Shown here piece after piece: positions 18,525-28,768 of a stretch of DNA of 64,000 nt. The stretch is taken from the NCBI RefSeq assembly GCF_016907475.1, contig NZ_JAFBCA010000001.1:1612001-1676000 (forward strand), written 5' to 3'. The translations under genes and the position numbers were made by a program. Below the pieces are notes generated by a model. It ran no database searches. It was given only the letters and a program-made list of their open reading frames with translations, and was not told where the DNA came from. Source of the DNA: Nocardioides cavernae. GTDB taxonomy: Bacteria; Actinomycetota; Actinomycetes; Propionibacteriales; Nocardioidaceae. Position 1 is the first letter of the stretch. Each line of letters opens with the position of its first letter.

Positions 18525-19457
18525 ATGCCTGGAATGAGCCAGACCGTCGCGGCCGTCGACTGCGGGACCAACTCGATCAAGCTCCTCATCGGCACCGTGC
18601 GCGACGACGGGCAGCTCGACGTGGCGCTGCGCGACTCCCGCGTCGTACGCCTCGGGCAGGGCGTCGACCGCACGGGCGTGCTGGCCGACGAGGCGCTGGA
18701 GCGCACGTTCGCGGCGATCGACGAGCTCGCCGGGATGCTCCACGACCACGGCGTCCCGCCCGGGCGGGTCCGCTTCTGCGCGACGTCGGCGACCCGCGAC
18801 GCGAGCAACGCGGCCGTCTTCGCCGAGGGCGTACGCCGTCGCCTGGGCATCGAGCCGGAGGTGCTGTCCGGCGACGAGGAGGCCGCGCTGGTCTACGCCG
18901 GCGCGATCGCCGCGCAGGTCCCGATGCCGCCCGAGCCGGTGCTCGTCGTCGACATCGGCGGCGGGTCGACCGAGCTGGTGCTCGGGCAGGGCGAGGCCCG
19001 GCAGGCAGTCTCGATGGACATCGGGTCCGTGCGCCTCCACGAGCGCCATCTCCACACCGACCCGCCGACCGCCGAGGAGGTCGCGGCGTGCGTGGCCGAC
19101 ATCGACCGGCACCTCGACGGCTCCGGGATCCCGCTCGACCGCGCCCGCACCGTCATCGGCACCTCCGGCACGATCAAGACGATCGCGTGCGGCGTGCTGG
19201 GCCTGGCCTCCTACGATCGCGAGGCCTTCGACCAGGCCGTGCTGCCCAACGCCGCCACCGCCTCCTTCGTCGACGACCTGCTCGCGCTGACGGTCGAGGA
19301 GCGGCGCGCGCTGCCCTACATGCACCCCGGGCGCGCCGACGTCATCGGCGCAGGCGCCCTCATCTGGTGCCGTGTCCTCGACCGCGTGCCGGTGATCGAG
19401 CACGTCGTCTCCGAGGCCGATATCCTGCACGGCATGGCCGCCGCGATCGCCCGATGA
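18525..19457 (+). CDS. ppx: Ppx/GppA-family exopolyphosphatase
   Basis: 310 residues of the ASKHA fold. N-terminal phosphate loop AAVDCGTNSIKLLI, second motif VLVVDIGGGSTELVLG, and the catalytic Glu region GDEEAALVYAGA. Enzymes of this family split phosphate from polyphosphate or convert pppGpp to ppGpp; this short form lacks the C-terminal HD-like domain of the long E. coli type. ATG 18525 has CATGAT six bases upstream (leaderless spacing); ATG 18534 is an alternative. The stop overlaps the next ATG. Confidence 0.9.
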   Translation: MPGMSQTVAAVDCGTNSIKLLIGTVRDDGQLDVALRDSRVVRLGQGVDRTGVLADEALERTFAAIDELAGMLHDHGVPPGRVRFCATSATRDASNAAVFAEGVRRRLGIEPEVLSGDEEAALVYAGAIAAQVPMPPEPVLVVDIGGGSTELVLGQGEARQAVSMDIGSVRLHERHLHTDPPTAEEVAACVADIDRHLDGSGIPLDRARTVIGTSGTIKTIACGVLGLASYDREAFDQAVLPNAATASFVDDLLALTVEERRALPYMHPGRADVIGAGALIWCRVLDRVPVIEHVVSEADILHGMAAAIAR

Positions 19458-20278
19458 GCGAACCGGTCCTCCTCCCGCACCCGGTCGTGGGAGGCGCCTT
19501 CACCAGCCCGGTCGCGCCCGGGGCCGGCTGGCCCGACGACCCGGCGGCCGCGGACACCCCGGTCGCGCGCGACGCCGACGACGTACGACGACTCGCGCAC
19601 GGTGTGCCGCTGGCCGAGCTCGACGCCCGGGTGAGCGTGTGCGCGGCGTGCCCCCGGCTGGTGGCCTGGCGCGAGGGCGTCGCCGTCGAGAAGCGGGCGT
19701 CGTTCGCCGACCAGCCCTACTGGGGTCGCCCGATCTCCGGCTGGGGTGATCCCGAGCCCTCGCTGCTGATCGTCGGTCTGGCGCCGGCCGCCAACGGCGG
19801 CAACCGCACCGGGCGGATCTTCACCGGCGACCCGAGCGCGGACTGGCTCTTCGCCAGCCTGCACCGCACCGGCTGGGCCGTGCAGGAGACCAGCCAGCAC
19901 GCCGGCGACGGCCAGCGCCTCGTCGACGCGCGGATGGTCGCGACCGTTCGATGCGCACCGCCCGAGAACAAGCCCACCGCGGTCGAGCGCGACACGTGTG
20001 CCCCGTGGATCGCCGCGGAGCTGGCGCTGCTGCCGACGGTGCGGGTCGTCGTCGCGCTCGGGTCGTTCGGCTGGGACGGCGCCGTGCGCTCGCTGGTCGC
20101 TGCGGGGGCGCCCGCGCCGTCGACGCGGCCGAAGTTCGGCCACGGCGCGGAGGTCGCCCTGGGCGACGTCACGCTGGTCGGCTGCTACCACCCCTCGCCG
20201 CACAACACCTACACCCGACGGCTGACGCGGGAGATGACGGACGACGTCTTCGTGCGCGCGAGGGCGCTGACAGAATGA
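19454..20278 (+). CDS. udgB: Uracil-DNA glycosylase family 5 (UdgB type)
   Basis: 274 residues. The active-site segment GLAPAANGGNRTGRIFTGD and the C-terminal HPSPHNTYTRRLT loop identify the thermophilic/actinobacterial UDG families 4/5; Ala after GLAP and the lack of a catalytic Asp or Glu there favour family 5. Four cysteines likely to hold a 4Fe-4S cluster lie in VCAACPRLVAW, VRCAPP and DTCAPW. It should remove uracil, hypoxanthine or similar bases from double-stranded DNA. ATG overlaps the ppx stop. Confidence 0.87.
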   Translation: MSEPVLLPHPVVGGAFTSPVAPGAGWPDDPAAADTPVARDADDVRRLAHGVPLAELDARVSVCAACPRLVAWREGVAVEKRASFADQPYWGRPISGWGDPEPSLLIVGLAPAANGGNRTGRIFTGDPSADWLFASLHRTGWAVQETSQHAGDGQRLVDARMVATVRCAPPENKPTAVERDTCAPWIAAELALLPTVRVVVALGSFGWDGAVRSLVAAGAPAPSTRPKFGHGAEVALGDVTLVGCYHPSPHNTYTRRLTREMTDDVFVRARALTE

Positions 20279-20282
20279 CTGG

Positions 20283-20801
20283 GTGACCCTCCACGCCATC
20301 ACCGTCCTCGGCCACGACCGTCCCGGCATCATCGCCGAGACCACCGACAAGCTCGCCGGGCTGGGCCTCAACCTCGAGGACTCGACGATGACCCTGCTGC
20401 GCGGTCACTTCGCGATGATGCTGGTGTGCGAGGGCTCGGCCGCCGACGCTGAGATCGAGCAGGCCCTGGCGCCGCTCACCGACGACGGCAGCCTCACCGT
20501 GACCGTCCGCGAGGTGCCTGCCGGGCGCACGGAGACCAGCGACGCGACGGCGTGGGTGCTGTCGGTGCACGGCGGCGACCGCCCCGGCATCGTGTCCGCC
20601 GTCGTCGCGGTGATCGCGGGCGTCGGCGGCAACATCACCGACCTCACCACCCGCCTGGCCGGTGACCTCTACCTGCTCGTCGCCGAGGTCGACCTGCCGG
20701 CCGGGGCCGACGTGGCCGCAGTCGAGGGCGAGCTGTCCCGCGTCGCCGCCGACCTCGGTGTCGGGGTCACGCTGCGCGCCGCCGAGACCGACGAGCTCTG
20801 A
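20283..20801 (+). CDS. Tandem ACT-domain protein (GcvR-like)
   Basis: 172 residues containing two ACT domains: ITVLGHDRPGIIAETTDKLA at the start and LSVHGGDRPGIVSAVVAVIA from about residue 95. Each has the glycine-rich turn used for amino-acid binding. GcvR of E. coli has the same architecture and modulates the glycine cleavage activator; the ligand here is unknown. Start codon is GTG 20283 with CAGAAT six bases upstream. It sits between udgB and peptide deformylase. Confidence 0.85.
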   Translation: MTLHAITVLGHDRPGIIAETTDKLAGLGLNLEDSTMTLLRGHFAMMLVCEGSAADAEIEQALAPLTDDGSLTVTVREVPAGRTETSDATAWVLSVHGGDRPGIVSAVVAVIAGVGGNITDLTTRLAGDLYLLVAEVDLPAGADVAAVEGELSRVAADLGVGVTLRAAETDEL

Positions 20802-20811
20802 GCGCGCCCGC

Positions 20812-21369
20812 ATGAGCCTGAACCCCCGGGTCCTGGAGTGGACCGAGACCGACCTCGGCGTGGCCGGGGAGCTGCGCGAGGTCGTCCGCGCCCCTGCGGC
20901 CGTCCTGTCGACCCTCGGCGAGACGGTCGATCCGACCTCGCCCGACGTCGTACGACTCGCCGCCGACCTCGTCGCCACCATGCGCGTCTCGCCGGGCTGC
21001 GTCGGGCTCGCCGCGCCCCAGGTCGGGGTGGGCGCCAGGGTGTTCTGCGTCGACGTGTCCGAGCACCCCAAGACCCGCGACCACCACGGCACCTTCGTGC
21101 TGTGCAACGCCGAGGTCGTCGCCGGCAGCCGCAACGAGAAGGCGCGCGAGGGCTGCATGTCGGTCCCCGACTTCACCGGCGACGTGAAGCGCCCCAGCCG
21201 CGTCGTCGTACGCGGCCAGCTGCCCGGCACCGGCGAGGAGGTCGAGCTCGAGGCCGAGGCCTTCGAGGCGCGGGCGCTGCAGCACGAGATCGACCACTGC
21301 GACGGGCTGCTCTTCCTCGACCGCGCGGCCGGCGCGCACGCCGTCTACGCTCGCAAGACGTACCTCTGA
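20812..21369 (+). CDS. def: Peptide deformylase
   Basis: 185 residues with all three family motifs: GLAAPQVG, EGCMSVP (metal-ligand Cys) and QHEIDHCDG (two metal His and catalytic Glu). It removes the N-formyl group from nascent proteins. ATG 20812 (MSLNPRVLEW) is chosen because the longer frame to 20662 overlaps the ACT gene. The N-terminal about 30 residues before VLSTLGETVD are longer than in E. coli, as is usual in actinobacteria. Confidence 0.93.
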   Translation: MSLNPRVLEWTETDLGVAGELREVVRAPAAVLSTLGETVDPTSPDVVRLAADLVATMRVSPGCVGLAAPQVGVGARVFCVDVSEHPKTRDHHGTFVLCNAEVVAGSRNEKAREGCMSVPDFTGDVKRPSRVVVRGQLPGTGEEVELEAEAFEARALQHEIDHCDGLLFLDRAAGAHAVYARKTYL

Positions 21370-21387
21370 CCTGGCTCCCAGGTCGCC

Positions 21388-21461
21388 GCCCCGGTATCCC
21401 AACCGGTAGAGGAAGCGGTCTTAAAAACCGCACAGTCTGGGTTCGAACCCCAGCCGGGGCA
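21388..21461 (+). tRNA. tRNA-Leu (anticodon TAA), short variable loop
   Basis: 74 nt fold as a cloverleaf: acceptor GCCCCGG/CCGGGGC, three-base D stem TCC/GGA with an 11-base Leu-type D loop (CAACCGGTAGA), anticodon stem GCGGT/ACCGC with loop CTTAAAA (anticodon TAA at 21422-21424), T arm CTGGG TTCGAAC CCCAG, discriminator A. CCA is not encoded. The variable region is only five bases (ACAGT), unlike the long arm expected of leucine tRNAs, although the D arm has leucine architecture. Confidence 0.9.
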
Positions 21462-21483
21462 CTCTCGAGCAAGGGGGACGACG

Positions 21484-22761
21484 ATGCGCGTACGACGACT
21501 GGCCGCGGCCACCTGCCTGGCGGTGACCGTCCTCGCACCCGGACCGGCGACCGGCCACGCGGCCGTCGCCACCTGTGACGGTCGCGCGGCCACGATCGTG
21601 GGGACCGACCGCGACGACGAGCTCACCGGGACGCCCGGGGACGACGTGATCGCCGGTCTCGGCGGCCAGGACGCCATCGACGGTGGCGGCGGGAACGACG
21701 TCCTGTGCGGCGACGCGGGCGCCGACCTGCTCACCGGCGGTCCTGGAGACGACCGGTTGTACGGCGGTGACAACGGCCTCGTCCCGCTCTTCGAGAGTGA
21801 GCCCGAGCCGGGCCGGGACACGCTGGTCCCGGGGCCCGGCAACGACCTTGTCGACGTCGGCGTCAACACCGTGCTGCGCGACGACGGCTACAACAGCCCC
21901 GACACGATCGACTACTCCGCGTCGGCGGGCGGCGTGACCGTCGACCTGGTCAGCGGCGTCGCGACCGGCGAGGGCAACGACACCGTGGTCGTCGCTCAGC
22001 TCCCTCCCGTGTCCGGCGCGGTCGTCGAGCTCCTCGGCTCCGGCCACCCCGACCACCTGCTCGGCACCGAAGGCCCCGACCAGCTCGTCGGCAACGGCGG
22101 CGGCGACCGGATCGAGGGCCGCGGGGGCGACGACCTCCTGATGAACGCCTGGGACGCCTACAAGTACGACGGCACGCGCGGCGAGTCCTACGACGACCAC
22201 TTCGACGGGGGAGCCGGCGACGACTTCCTCGACTCGACCGGCGGCACCGACGTGCTGCTCGGCGGTGACGGCAAGGACCACGTCCGCAAGGAGGGCGGCT
22301 CCGGCACGCTCGACGGTGGCGCGGGTCGCGACGAGCTCGAGGTCTACCTGAGCTCGGGCCGCCACCGCCTCGTCGGCGGCCCGGGCCGCGACGAGGTGTC
22401 CCTGGACGTGCTCCGCAGCGGCGCCCGGGCGCGCGGGGTGATGGACCACGCCCGCGAGCGCTTCGTGGTCCGCCTCTCGCAGCGACGACCCGTGCGCGCC
22501 GCGATCCTCGACGTCGAGCGCGTCGTGATGCCCGTCAACCCCGGCACCTGGACATACCTCGGCACCCCGGGGGACGACCGCGTCGTCGGCGCGAGGTCGT
22601 ACACCGGGAAGGGCAGGGGCGGTGACGACGTCCTCATCGGGTCGTACGCCGACGACGTGCTGCTGGGCGGCAAGGGGCGGGACCGGGTCGTCGGCGGTCG
22701 CGGTGAGGACCGCTGCCGCGGCGAGGACCTGGTCGGCTGCGAGCTGCGGGGCGCATCCTGA
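21484..22761 (+). CDS. Secreted RTX-like calcium-binding repeat protein
   Basis: 425 residues with a signal peptide (MRVRRLAAATCLAVTVLAPG ... AAVA). The mature part has many hemolysin-type nonapeptide repeats (GGxGxDxLx): TGTPGDDVIAGLGG, DGGGGNDVLCGDAGADLL, GNGGGDRIEGRGGDDLL and others to the C-terminus, which ends in two cysteines (EDRCRGEDLVGCELRG). Such repeats form calcium-binding parallel beta rolls. No protease or lipase domain is attached, so it seems to be a stand-alone roll. AAGGGGG lies six bases before the ATG. Confidence 0.85.
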   Translation: MRVRRLAAATCLAVTVLAPGPATGHAAVATCDGRAATIVGTDRDDELTGTPGDDVIAGLGGQDAIDGGGGNDVLCGDAGADLLTGGPGDDRLYGGDNGLVPLFESEPEPGRDTLVPGPGNDLVDVGVNTVLRDDGYNSPDTIDYSASAGGVTVDLVSGVATGEGNDTVVVAQLPPVSGAVVELLGSGHPDHLLGTEGPDQLVGNGGGDRIEGRGGDDLLMNAWDAYKYDGTRGESYDDHFDGGAGDDFLDSTGGTDVLLGGDGKDHVRKEGGSGTLDGGAGRDELEVYLSSGRHRLVGGPGRDEVSLDVLRSGARARGVMDHARERFVVRLSQRRPVRAAILDVERVVMPVNPGTWTYLGTPGDDRVVGARSYTGKGRGGDDVLIGSYADDVLLGGKGRDRVVGGRGEDRCRGEDLVGCELRGAS

Positions 22762-22801
22762 GAAGTTCCTTAGACGGGAACAGCGCGCCCTCGGTCCACG
22801 T

Positions 22802-22828
22802 TTGAACACATGTCACCCCGGCTAGAGT
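22802..22828 (+). promoter_or_regulatory. Candidate sigma70-type promoter of the BI-1 gene
   Basis: TTGAAC (22802-22807) and TAGAGT (22823-22828) are separated by 15 bases, slightly short of ideal, in an otherwise GC-rich gap upstream of ATG 22907. Confidence 0.45.
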
Positions 22829-22906
22829 GAGGTGACACGACAGGCGTCGTCACCGCGACGACGTCGACCCTCCGGAACCTCCGGAGGCGGCCTCCAAGGA
22901 GAGACC

Positions 22907-23776
22907 ATGAAAAGCAACAACCCTGTCTTCGCCCGTTCCGAGGAGTTCAACCGAGCCTCCTCCAACTCCTACGGCAACCAGACCTACGCCGCCGGCGGCT
23001 CGTCCTACCCCGGCTACGGCGACGCCGGCACCGACCCCTCGACCTGGGGCACCGGCACGCCCGGCCAGGTGGACCAGGGCCGGATGACGGTCGACTCGGT
23101 GGTCCAGAAGACAGCCATCTCGATCGCCCTCGTCTTCGCCACCGCCTTCGCCACCTGGTGGTTCATCGGCGACATCGTCGACGTGAACGGTGTCAGCCAG
23201 GACGCCTACAGCCGTGCGCTGACGCTGTCGATGCTGGGTGCCGGTGCCGCGTTCCTGCTGTCGCTGGCGAACTCGTTCAAGCGCGTCATCAGCCCCGCCC
23301 TGGTCCTGGCCTTCGCGGCCGTGGAGGGCGTGGCGCTCGGCGCGGTCAGCAAGGTGTTCGACGCCCAGTTCGGTGACGGCATCGTGACCCAGGCCGTGCT
23401 CGGCACCTTCGCCGCGTTCGCCGGCACGCTCGCCGCCTACAAGTTCTTCGACATCAAGGTCGGCAACAAGTTCCGCACCTTCGTGATCGCGGGCATGTTC
23501 GGCATGGTGGGCCTCGGCCTGCTGTCGCTGGTGCTGAGCTTCTTCGGCATCAGCACCGGCCTCTTCGGCTTCGGCGCCCTCGGCCTCGTGATGGCGATCG
23601 CCGGCCTCGTGCTCGGTGTCTTCATGCTGATCCTCGACTTCGACTTCGTGGAGAACGGCGTCGCCGCCGGCCTTCCCGAGCGCGAGTCGTGGCGTGCGGC
23701 CTTCGGCCTGACCGTCAGCCTGGTCTGGATCTACACCAACCTGCTCCGGATCCTCGCGATCATGCGTGGCGACTGA
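22907..23776 (+). CDS. Bax inhibitor-1/YccA-family membrane protein
   Basis: 289 residues. A 70-residue Ser/Tyr/Gly-rich cytoplasmic N-terminus (FARSEEFNRASSNSYGNQTY) precedes seven hydrophobic segments. The late segment LILDFDFVENGV carries the paired acidic residues typical of the BI-1 pore or pH-sensor region. Actinobacterial members share the FARSEEF motif. The family forms calcium-leak-like channels; the function in actinobacteria is not established. ATG 22907 follows AAGGAG. A hairpin follows the stop. Confidence 0.88.
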   Translation: MKSNNPVFARSEEFNRASSNSYGNQTYAAGGSSYPGYGDAGTDPSTWGTGTPGQVDQGRMTVDSVVQKTAISIALVFATAFATWWFIGDIVDVNGVSQDAYSRALTLSMLGAGAAFLLSLANSFKRVISPALVLAFAAVEGVALGAVSKVFDAQFGDGIVTQAVLGTFAAFAGTLAAYKFFDIKVGNKFRTFVIAGMFGMVGLGLLSLVLSFFGISTGLFGFGALGLVMAIAGLVLGVFMLILDFDFVENGVAAGLPERESWRAAFGLTVSLVWIYTNLLRILAIMRGD

Positions 23777-23801
23777 TCCAGCCGATCCACTGATCCACTC
23801 C

Positions 23802-23839
23802 GCCGGCCCGCTCGAGCTCAGCTCGGGCGGGCCGTCGGC
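23802..23839. terminator. Bidirectional terminator-like hairpin
   Basis: GCCGGCCCGCTCGAGC pairs with GCTCGGGCGGGCCGTCGGC with one mismatch and one bulge around a three-base loop. It lies between the convergent BI-1 and SGNH-hydrolase genes. Confidence 0.6.
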
Positions 23840-23890
23840 ATTCTTGGGTGAGCGGTGCCCCACCCACGTTCCGCGGGCCGGGAATGTGGC

Positions 23891-24940
23891 TCAGGCACCG
23901 CCAGCAGCAGCCGAGTCGGTCGAGGTTTCCTCGGCGGCGTCCTCGTGCTCGCCCGGCGACTCGGCGTCGGTGGAGGGCCGGCGACGGCGGTGGCGGAGCT
24001 CGACCCAGCGGCCGCGGAGGCCGCGCTGGGTGCCGCCGACCTCGGTGCCGTCGACCTCGGTGCCGGGCGTACGAGCGGCGCGGACCGCTGCGGCCGCGAC
24101 CGGGAGGATGCCCTCGCGGCGGCGCGGCTCGGGCAGCGCCTCGTCCGCGGGAAGCAGGTCGAGGGCCGCGAGGCAGGAGGGGATGAGCACCGACGCGAGC
24201 TGCTTGTAGCCGTCGGCGGAGGGGTGGAAGCGGTCCGGCCCGAACAGCAGGGCCGGTGCGGCGTCGAACTCCGGGCCGAGGATGTCGCCGAGGGAGATCG
24301 ACCGGCCGCCGTTCTCGACGACGGTGATGGTCTGCGCGGCCGCCAGCCGGCGCGACCACTCGCGCGCCACCTGCTTGAGCGGCTGCGGGATCGGCCGGAT
24401 GGTGCCGAGGTCGGGGCAGGTGCCGACCACGACGGCCACGCCCTGCTCGCGCAGGCGTCGTACACCCTCGGCGAGGTGGCGCACCGACGCGGACGGCAGC
24501 ACGCTGTGGGTGACGTCGTTGGCGCCGATCAGCACGACGGCGAGGTCGGGGTGGGTGCCGAGGGCGGCGTCGACCTGCTCGGCCAGCGCGCTCGACTGCG
24601 CCCCGACCACGGCGAACGACCGCAGGTGCACCCGGCGGTCGGCCTGCGCGGCGACCCCCGTGGCGAGGTGGGCGCCGGTCGTCTCCTCGACGCGGTCCAC
24701 GCCGTAGCCGGCCGCGCTGGAGTCCCCGAGCAGGGCGATGCGGATCGCGGGACCCGGTCGGCCGCGGCCGTACCAGCCCGTCGCCTGCGGAGGTACGTCG
24801 TTGGCGTTGCCGATCAGCCGCCGCGCGATCTTCGCCTCGGCGACCAGGACCCCGTAGAGCCCGGCGCCGAGCACGGAGAGTCCACCGCCGCCCAGGGCCG
24901 CGGCCGATGCCAGCTTGCGTGCTGCTCCTGTTGCCCCCAC
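23891..24940 (-). CDS. SGNH/GDSL-type hydrolase
   Basis: 349 residues from GTG 24940. One N-terminal hydrophobic segment (signal anchor) precedes the hydrolase fold. Block I is ALLGDSSAAGYG (nucleophile Ser), block III VLIGANDVTHS (Gly/Asn of the oxyanion hole) and block V DRFHPSADGY (Asp/His). The last 80 residues are charged and low in complexity (RRRRPSTDAESPGEHEDAAE). It is probably a membrane-anchored esterase of unknown substrate. TAGCAT lies six bases before the start, so the mRNA may be leaderless. It is divergent from cbs. Confidence 0.83.
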   Translation of the reverse strand: MGATGAARKLASAAALGGGGLSVLGAGLYGVLVAEAKIARRLIGNANDVPPQATGWYGRGRPGPAIRIALLGDSSAAGYGVDRVEETTGAHLATGVAAQADRRVHLRSFAVVGAQSSALAEQVDAALGTHPDLAVVLIGANDVTHSVLPSASVRHLAEGVRRLREQGVAVVVGTCPDLGTIRPIPQPLKQVAREWSRRLAAAQTITVVENGGRSISLGDILGPEFDAAPALLFGPDRFHPSADGYKQLASVLIPSCLAALDLLPADEALPEPRRREGILPVAAAAVRAARTPGTEVDGTEVGGTQRGLRGRWVELRHRRRRPSTDAESPGEHEDAAEETSTDSAAAGGA

Positions 24941-25001
24941 GCCCCGATGCTACGCAACCGGCAGTGACGGCTACGGACGAGTAGAAGGCTAGATTGGCCC
25001 G

Positions 25002-26404
<1,403 letters not shown>

Positions 26405-26408
<4 letters not shown>

Positions 26409-26863
26409 GGCGCCCCACGACGCGGCTGGCCACGGGCCTGGTGGCCCTCGCCTGCCTCGGCGCCCTCGGGGCCTGCAGCAGCGACGACGCCAGCACCAGC
26501 AACGACGCCAGCACCAGCACCGACCCGGTCGAGGTGGAGGTCGGCAAGGCCTTCTCCTGGAACGGCTTCGACGTCGAGGACGGGTGGGAGCTCAACGGCA
26601 TCGAGCGCTCGGCCGGCCTCGAGGAGGTGACGACGCCCGAGGTGAAGGGCACGATCACCAACACCTCCGACGAGGAGCGGGCTGCGCTCTTCGAGATGGT
26701 GTTCTCCACCGACGGCTCGCCGGTGGCGACGCTCAGCTGCTCGGCCGCGACCATGGTCGCCGACCAGTCCCAGCAGTTCATCTGCCCGGGTCTCAGCACG
26801 ACGATGCCTGAGGACTACGACGCAGTCGTCGTCCAGGAGTTCCGCCGAGACACGTCCAGCTGA
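26405..26863 (+). CDS. Small lipoprotein of unknown function
   Basis: 152 residues from GTG 26405, overlapping the cbs stop. The signal peptide ends in a lipobox (LGALGAC) followed by a Ser/Asp/Thr-rich linker containing a tandem DASTSND-type repeat. The mature domain (about 100 residues) looks beta-rich, with two cysteines (LSCSAATMVADQSQQFICPG). No family was recognised. It is probably anchored to the outer face of the membrane. Confidence 0.7.
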
Positions 26864-26877
26864 CGTGGGGCACCGAC

Positions 26878-27657
26878 ATGGGTGACCTCTCCGGCGAGGT
26901 CATCCTCTTCCTCGTGCTGGCGGCGGTGGCCGCGGGCTTCGTGGACGCCGTGGTCGGCGGGGGCGGGCTGATCCAGCTGCCCGCGCTGCTGCTGGGGCTG
27001 CCGGGCGCATCGGTGGTGCAGATCGCGGCCACCAACAAGCTGGCGTCGTTCTGCGGCACCTCGATCAGCGCGGCGACGTACGTCCGGCGCGTTCGCCCCG
27101 ACCCGCGCACGTTCCTGCCGCTGATGCTCGCCGCCGGCCTCGGGTCGGCGGGCGGAGCCCTCGTCGCGTCGATGCTGCCGCGCAGCGCCTTCGACCCGAT
27201 CATCCTGGTCGTGCTGGTGCTCGTCGGCAGCTACGTGTGGTTCAAGCCGAGCGTGGGTGAGCTCACCAACCTCCGCTTCCAGGGTGGCAAGCACCTCACC
27301 GTCGTGGTGCTGACCGGCCTGACGATCGGCTTCTACGACGGCGCGATCGGGCCGGGGACCGGGTCGTTCCTGGTGTTCGCGCTGGTCGGCCTGCTCGGCT
27401 ACAACTTCCTCGAGGCATCTGCCAAGGCCAAGCTCGCCAACTGGGCGACCAACCTGGCTGCGCTCGCCGTCTTCATCCCCCAGGGCGCGGTCATCTGGGA
27501 CCTCGGGCTGGTGATGGCCGCGGCCAACGTGACGGGCGGCTACCTCGGCGCCCGGCTGGCCGTGGCGCGCGGCGCCCGCTTCGTCCGGGTGTTCTTCCTC
27601 GTCGTCGTCTCCGGCTTCGTCGTCCGGCTCGGCGGCGGTCTGCTCGGCTGGTGGTGA
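26878..27657 (+). CDS. TSUP-family (TauE/SafE) membrane transporter
   Basis: 259 residues with about eight hydrophobic helices in two related halves. Family signatures are VDAVVGGGGLIQLPALL in helix 1 and FYDGAIGPGTGSFLVFALV at the start of the second half. TSUP proteins export or import sulfite, sulfoacetate or related anions; the nearby cbs gene makes a sulfur substrate plausible but unproven. It starts 15 bases after the lipoprotein gene. Confidence 0.87.
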   Translation: MGDLSGEVILFLVLAAVAAGFVDAVVGGGGLIQLPALLLGLPGASVVQIAATNKLASFCGTSISAATYVRRVRPDPRTFLPLMLAAGLGSAGGALVASMLPRSAFDPIILVVLVLVGSYVWFKPSVGELTNLRFQGGKHLTVVVLTGLTIGFYDGAIGPGTGSFLVFALVGLLGYNFLEASAKAKLANWATNLAALAVFIPQGAVIWDLGLVMAAANVTGGYLGARLAVARGARFVRVFFLVVVSGFVVRLGGGLLGWW

Positions 27658-27673
27658 CGGTAGCCTCCACCTC

Positions 27674-28768
27674 GTGGGAGCGGTCTCGGCAGTCGACGGG
27701 TTCCAGAGGCGCCACCGGGTGCTCGGCTTCCCCATCGCGGTCGTCTACAAGTACTTCGACGACCAGGGCCCCTACCTCGCGGCGGCGCTGACCTACTACG
27801 CGTTCATCGCGATCTTCCCGCTGATGCTGCTCGGCACCTCGATCCTGGGCCTGATCCTTCGGGGCGAGCCGCAGTGGCAGGAGTCCATCCTCAACTCCGC
27901 GCTGTCGCAGTTCCCGATCATCGGCGACGAGCTCGGCCGCCCCGAGGGCCTGCAGGGCTCGGTGACCGGTGTCGTGATCGGTGCGCTCGCTGCCCTCTAC
28001 GGCGCGATGGGGCTCGGCCAGGCCCTGCAGAACACCCAGCACGTGGCGTGGTCGGTGCCGCGCAACAGCCGCCCGAACCCGTTCTACGCCCGCGTCAAGA
28101 CGCTGGGACTGCTCGTCACCGCAGGTGTGTCGCTGCTCGCCGTCACGGTCGTCTCCACCGTCGCCAGCACCACCGACGCCTTCACCGAGGTGATCGGCGG
28201 CGGTGTCAAGACGCTGCTCCCGGTGCTGACCGTGCTGGTGGTCGGGACCGGGCTGACCTACCTCTTCCGCTTCGCTGCCACCGGCCAGCACTCCTTCCTG
28301 CGGGCAGCGCCGGGCGGCTACACCCTGGCCGTCCTGTGGCAGCTGCTCCAGATCGGCGGTGCGGCCTACGTCGACCGGGTGCTGGTGAACACGTCCTCGA
28401 TGACCAAGACCTTCGGGCTCGTCCTCGGCCTCGTCGGCTTCCTCTACATCGGCGCCGTCATGGCCGTGCTGGCCACCGAGGTCAACGTGGTGCTGTCGCG
28501 CCGGTTGTGGCCGCGCGCGCTGCTCACCCCGTTCACCGACAACGTGCAGCTCACCGAGGCCGACCGCAAGGCCTACGCCCTCTACGCCCGCATGCAGCGG
28601 CACAAGGGCTTCGAGAAGGTGCTGGTGAGCTGGGACCCCGGCCCGGCGGAGCGCGCGAACGAACCCCCGGAGGAGCGCGGGAGCGCGCCCCCGGACGAGG
28701 GCGAGACCGAACGTGCAGGGCCCGCGAGCGAGTCTGCGGACGAGCCGTCGCCGCAGCGCCCGGCGTGA
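27674..28768 (+). CDS. YihY/BrkB-family membrane protein
   Basis: 364 residues from GTG 27674. Six to seven hydrophobic segments follow a short cytoplasmic start; the family motif AAALTYYAFIAIFPLMLL is at residues 36-53. The C-terminal 70 residues are cytoplasmic and rich in Glu, Pro and Ser. The family was once called tRNA-processing RNase BN in error; its role is unknown. TAGCCT lies seven bases before the start, fitting a leaderless mRNA. The stop overlaps the next GTG. Confidence 0.87.
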   Translation: MGAVSAVDGFQRRHRVLGFPIAVVYKYFDDQGPYLAAALTYYAFIAIFPLMLLGTSILGLILRGEPQWQESILNSALSQFPIIGDELGRPEGLQGSVTGVVIGALAALYGAMGLGQALQNTQHVAWSVPRNSRPNPFYARVKTLGLLVTAGVSLLAVTVVSTVASTTDAFTEVIGGGVKTLLPVLTVLVVGTGLTYLFRFAATGQHSFLRAAPGGYTLAVLWQLLQIGGAAYVDRVLVNTSSMTKTFGLVLGLVGFLYIGAVMAVLATEVNVVLSRRLWPRALLTPFTDNVQLTEADRKAYALYARMQRHKGFEKVLVSWDPGPAERANEPPEERGSAPPDEGETERAGPASESADEPSPQRPA

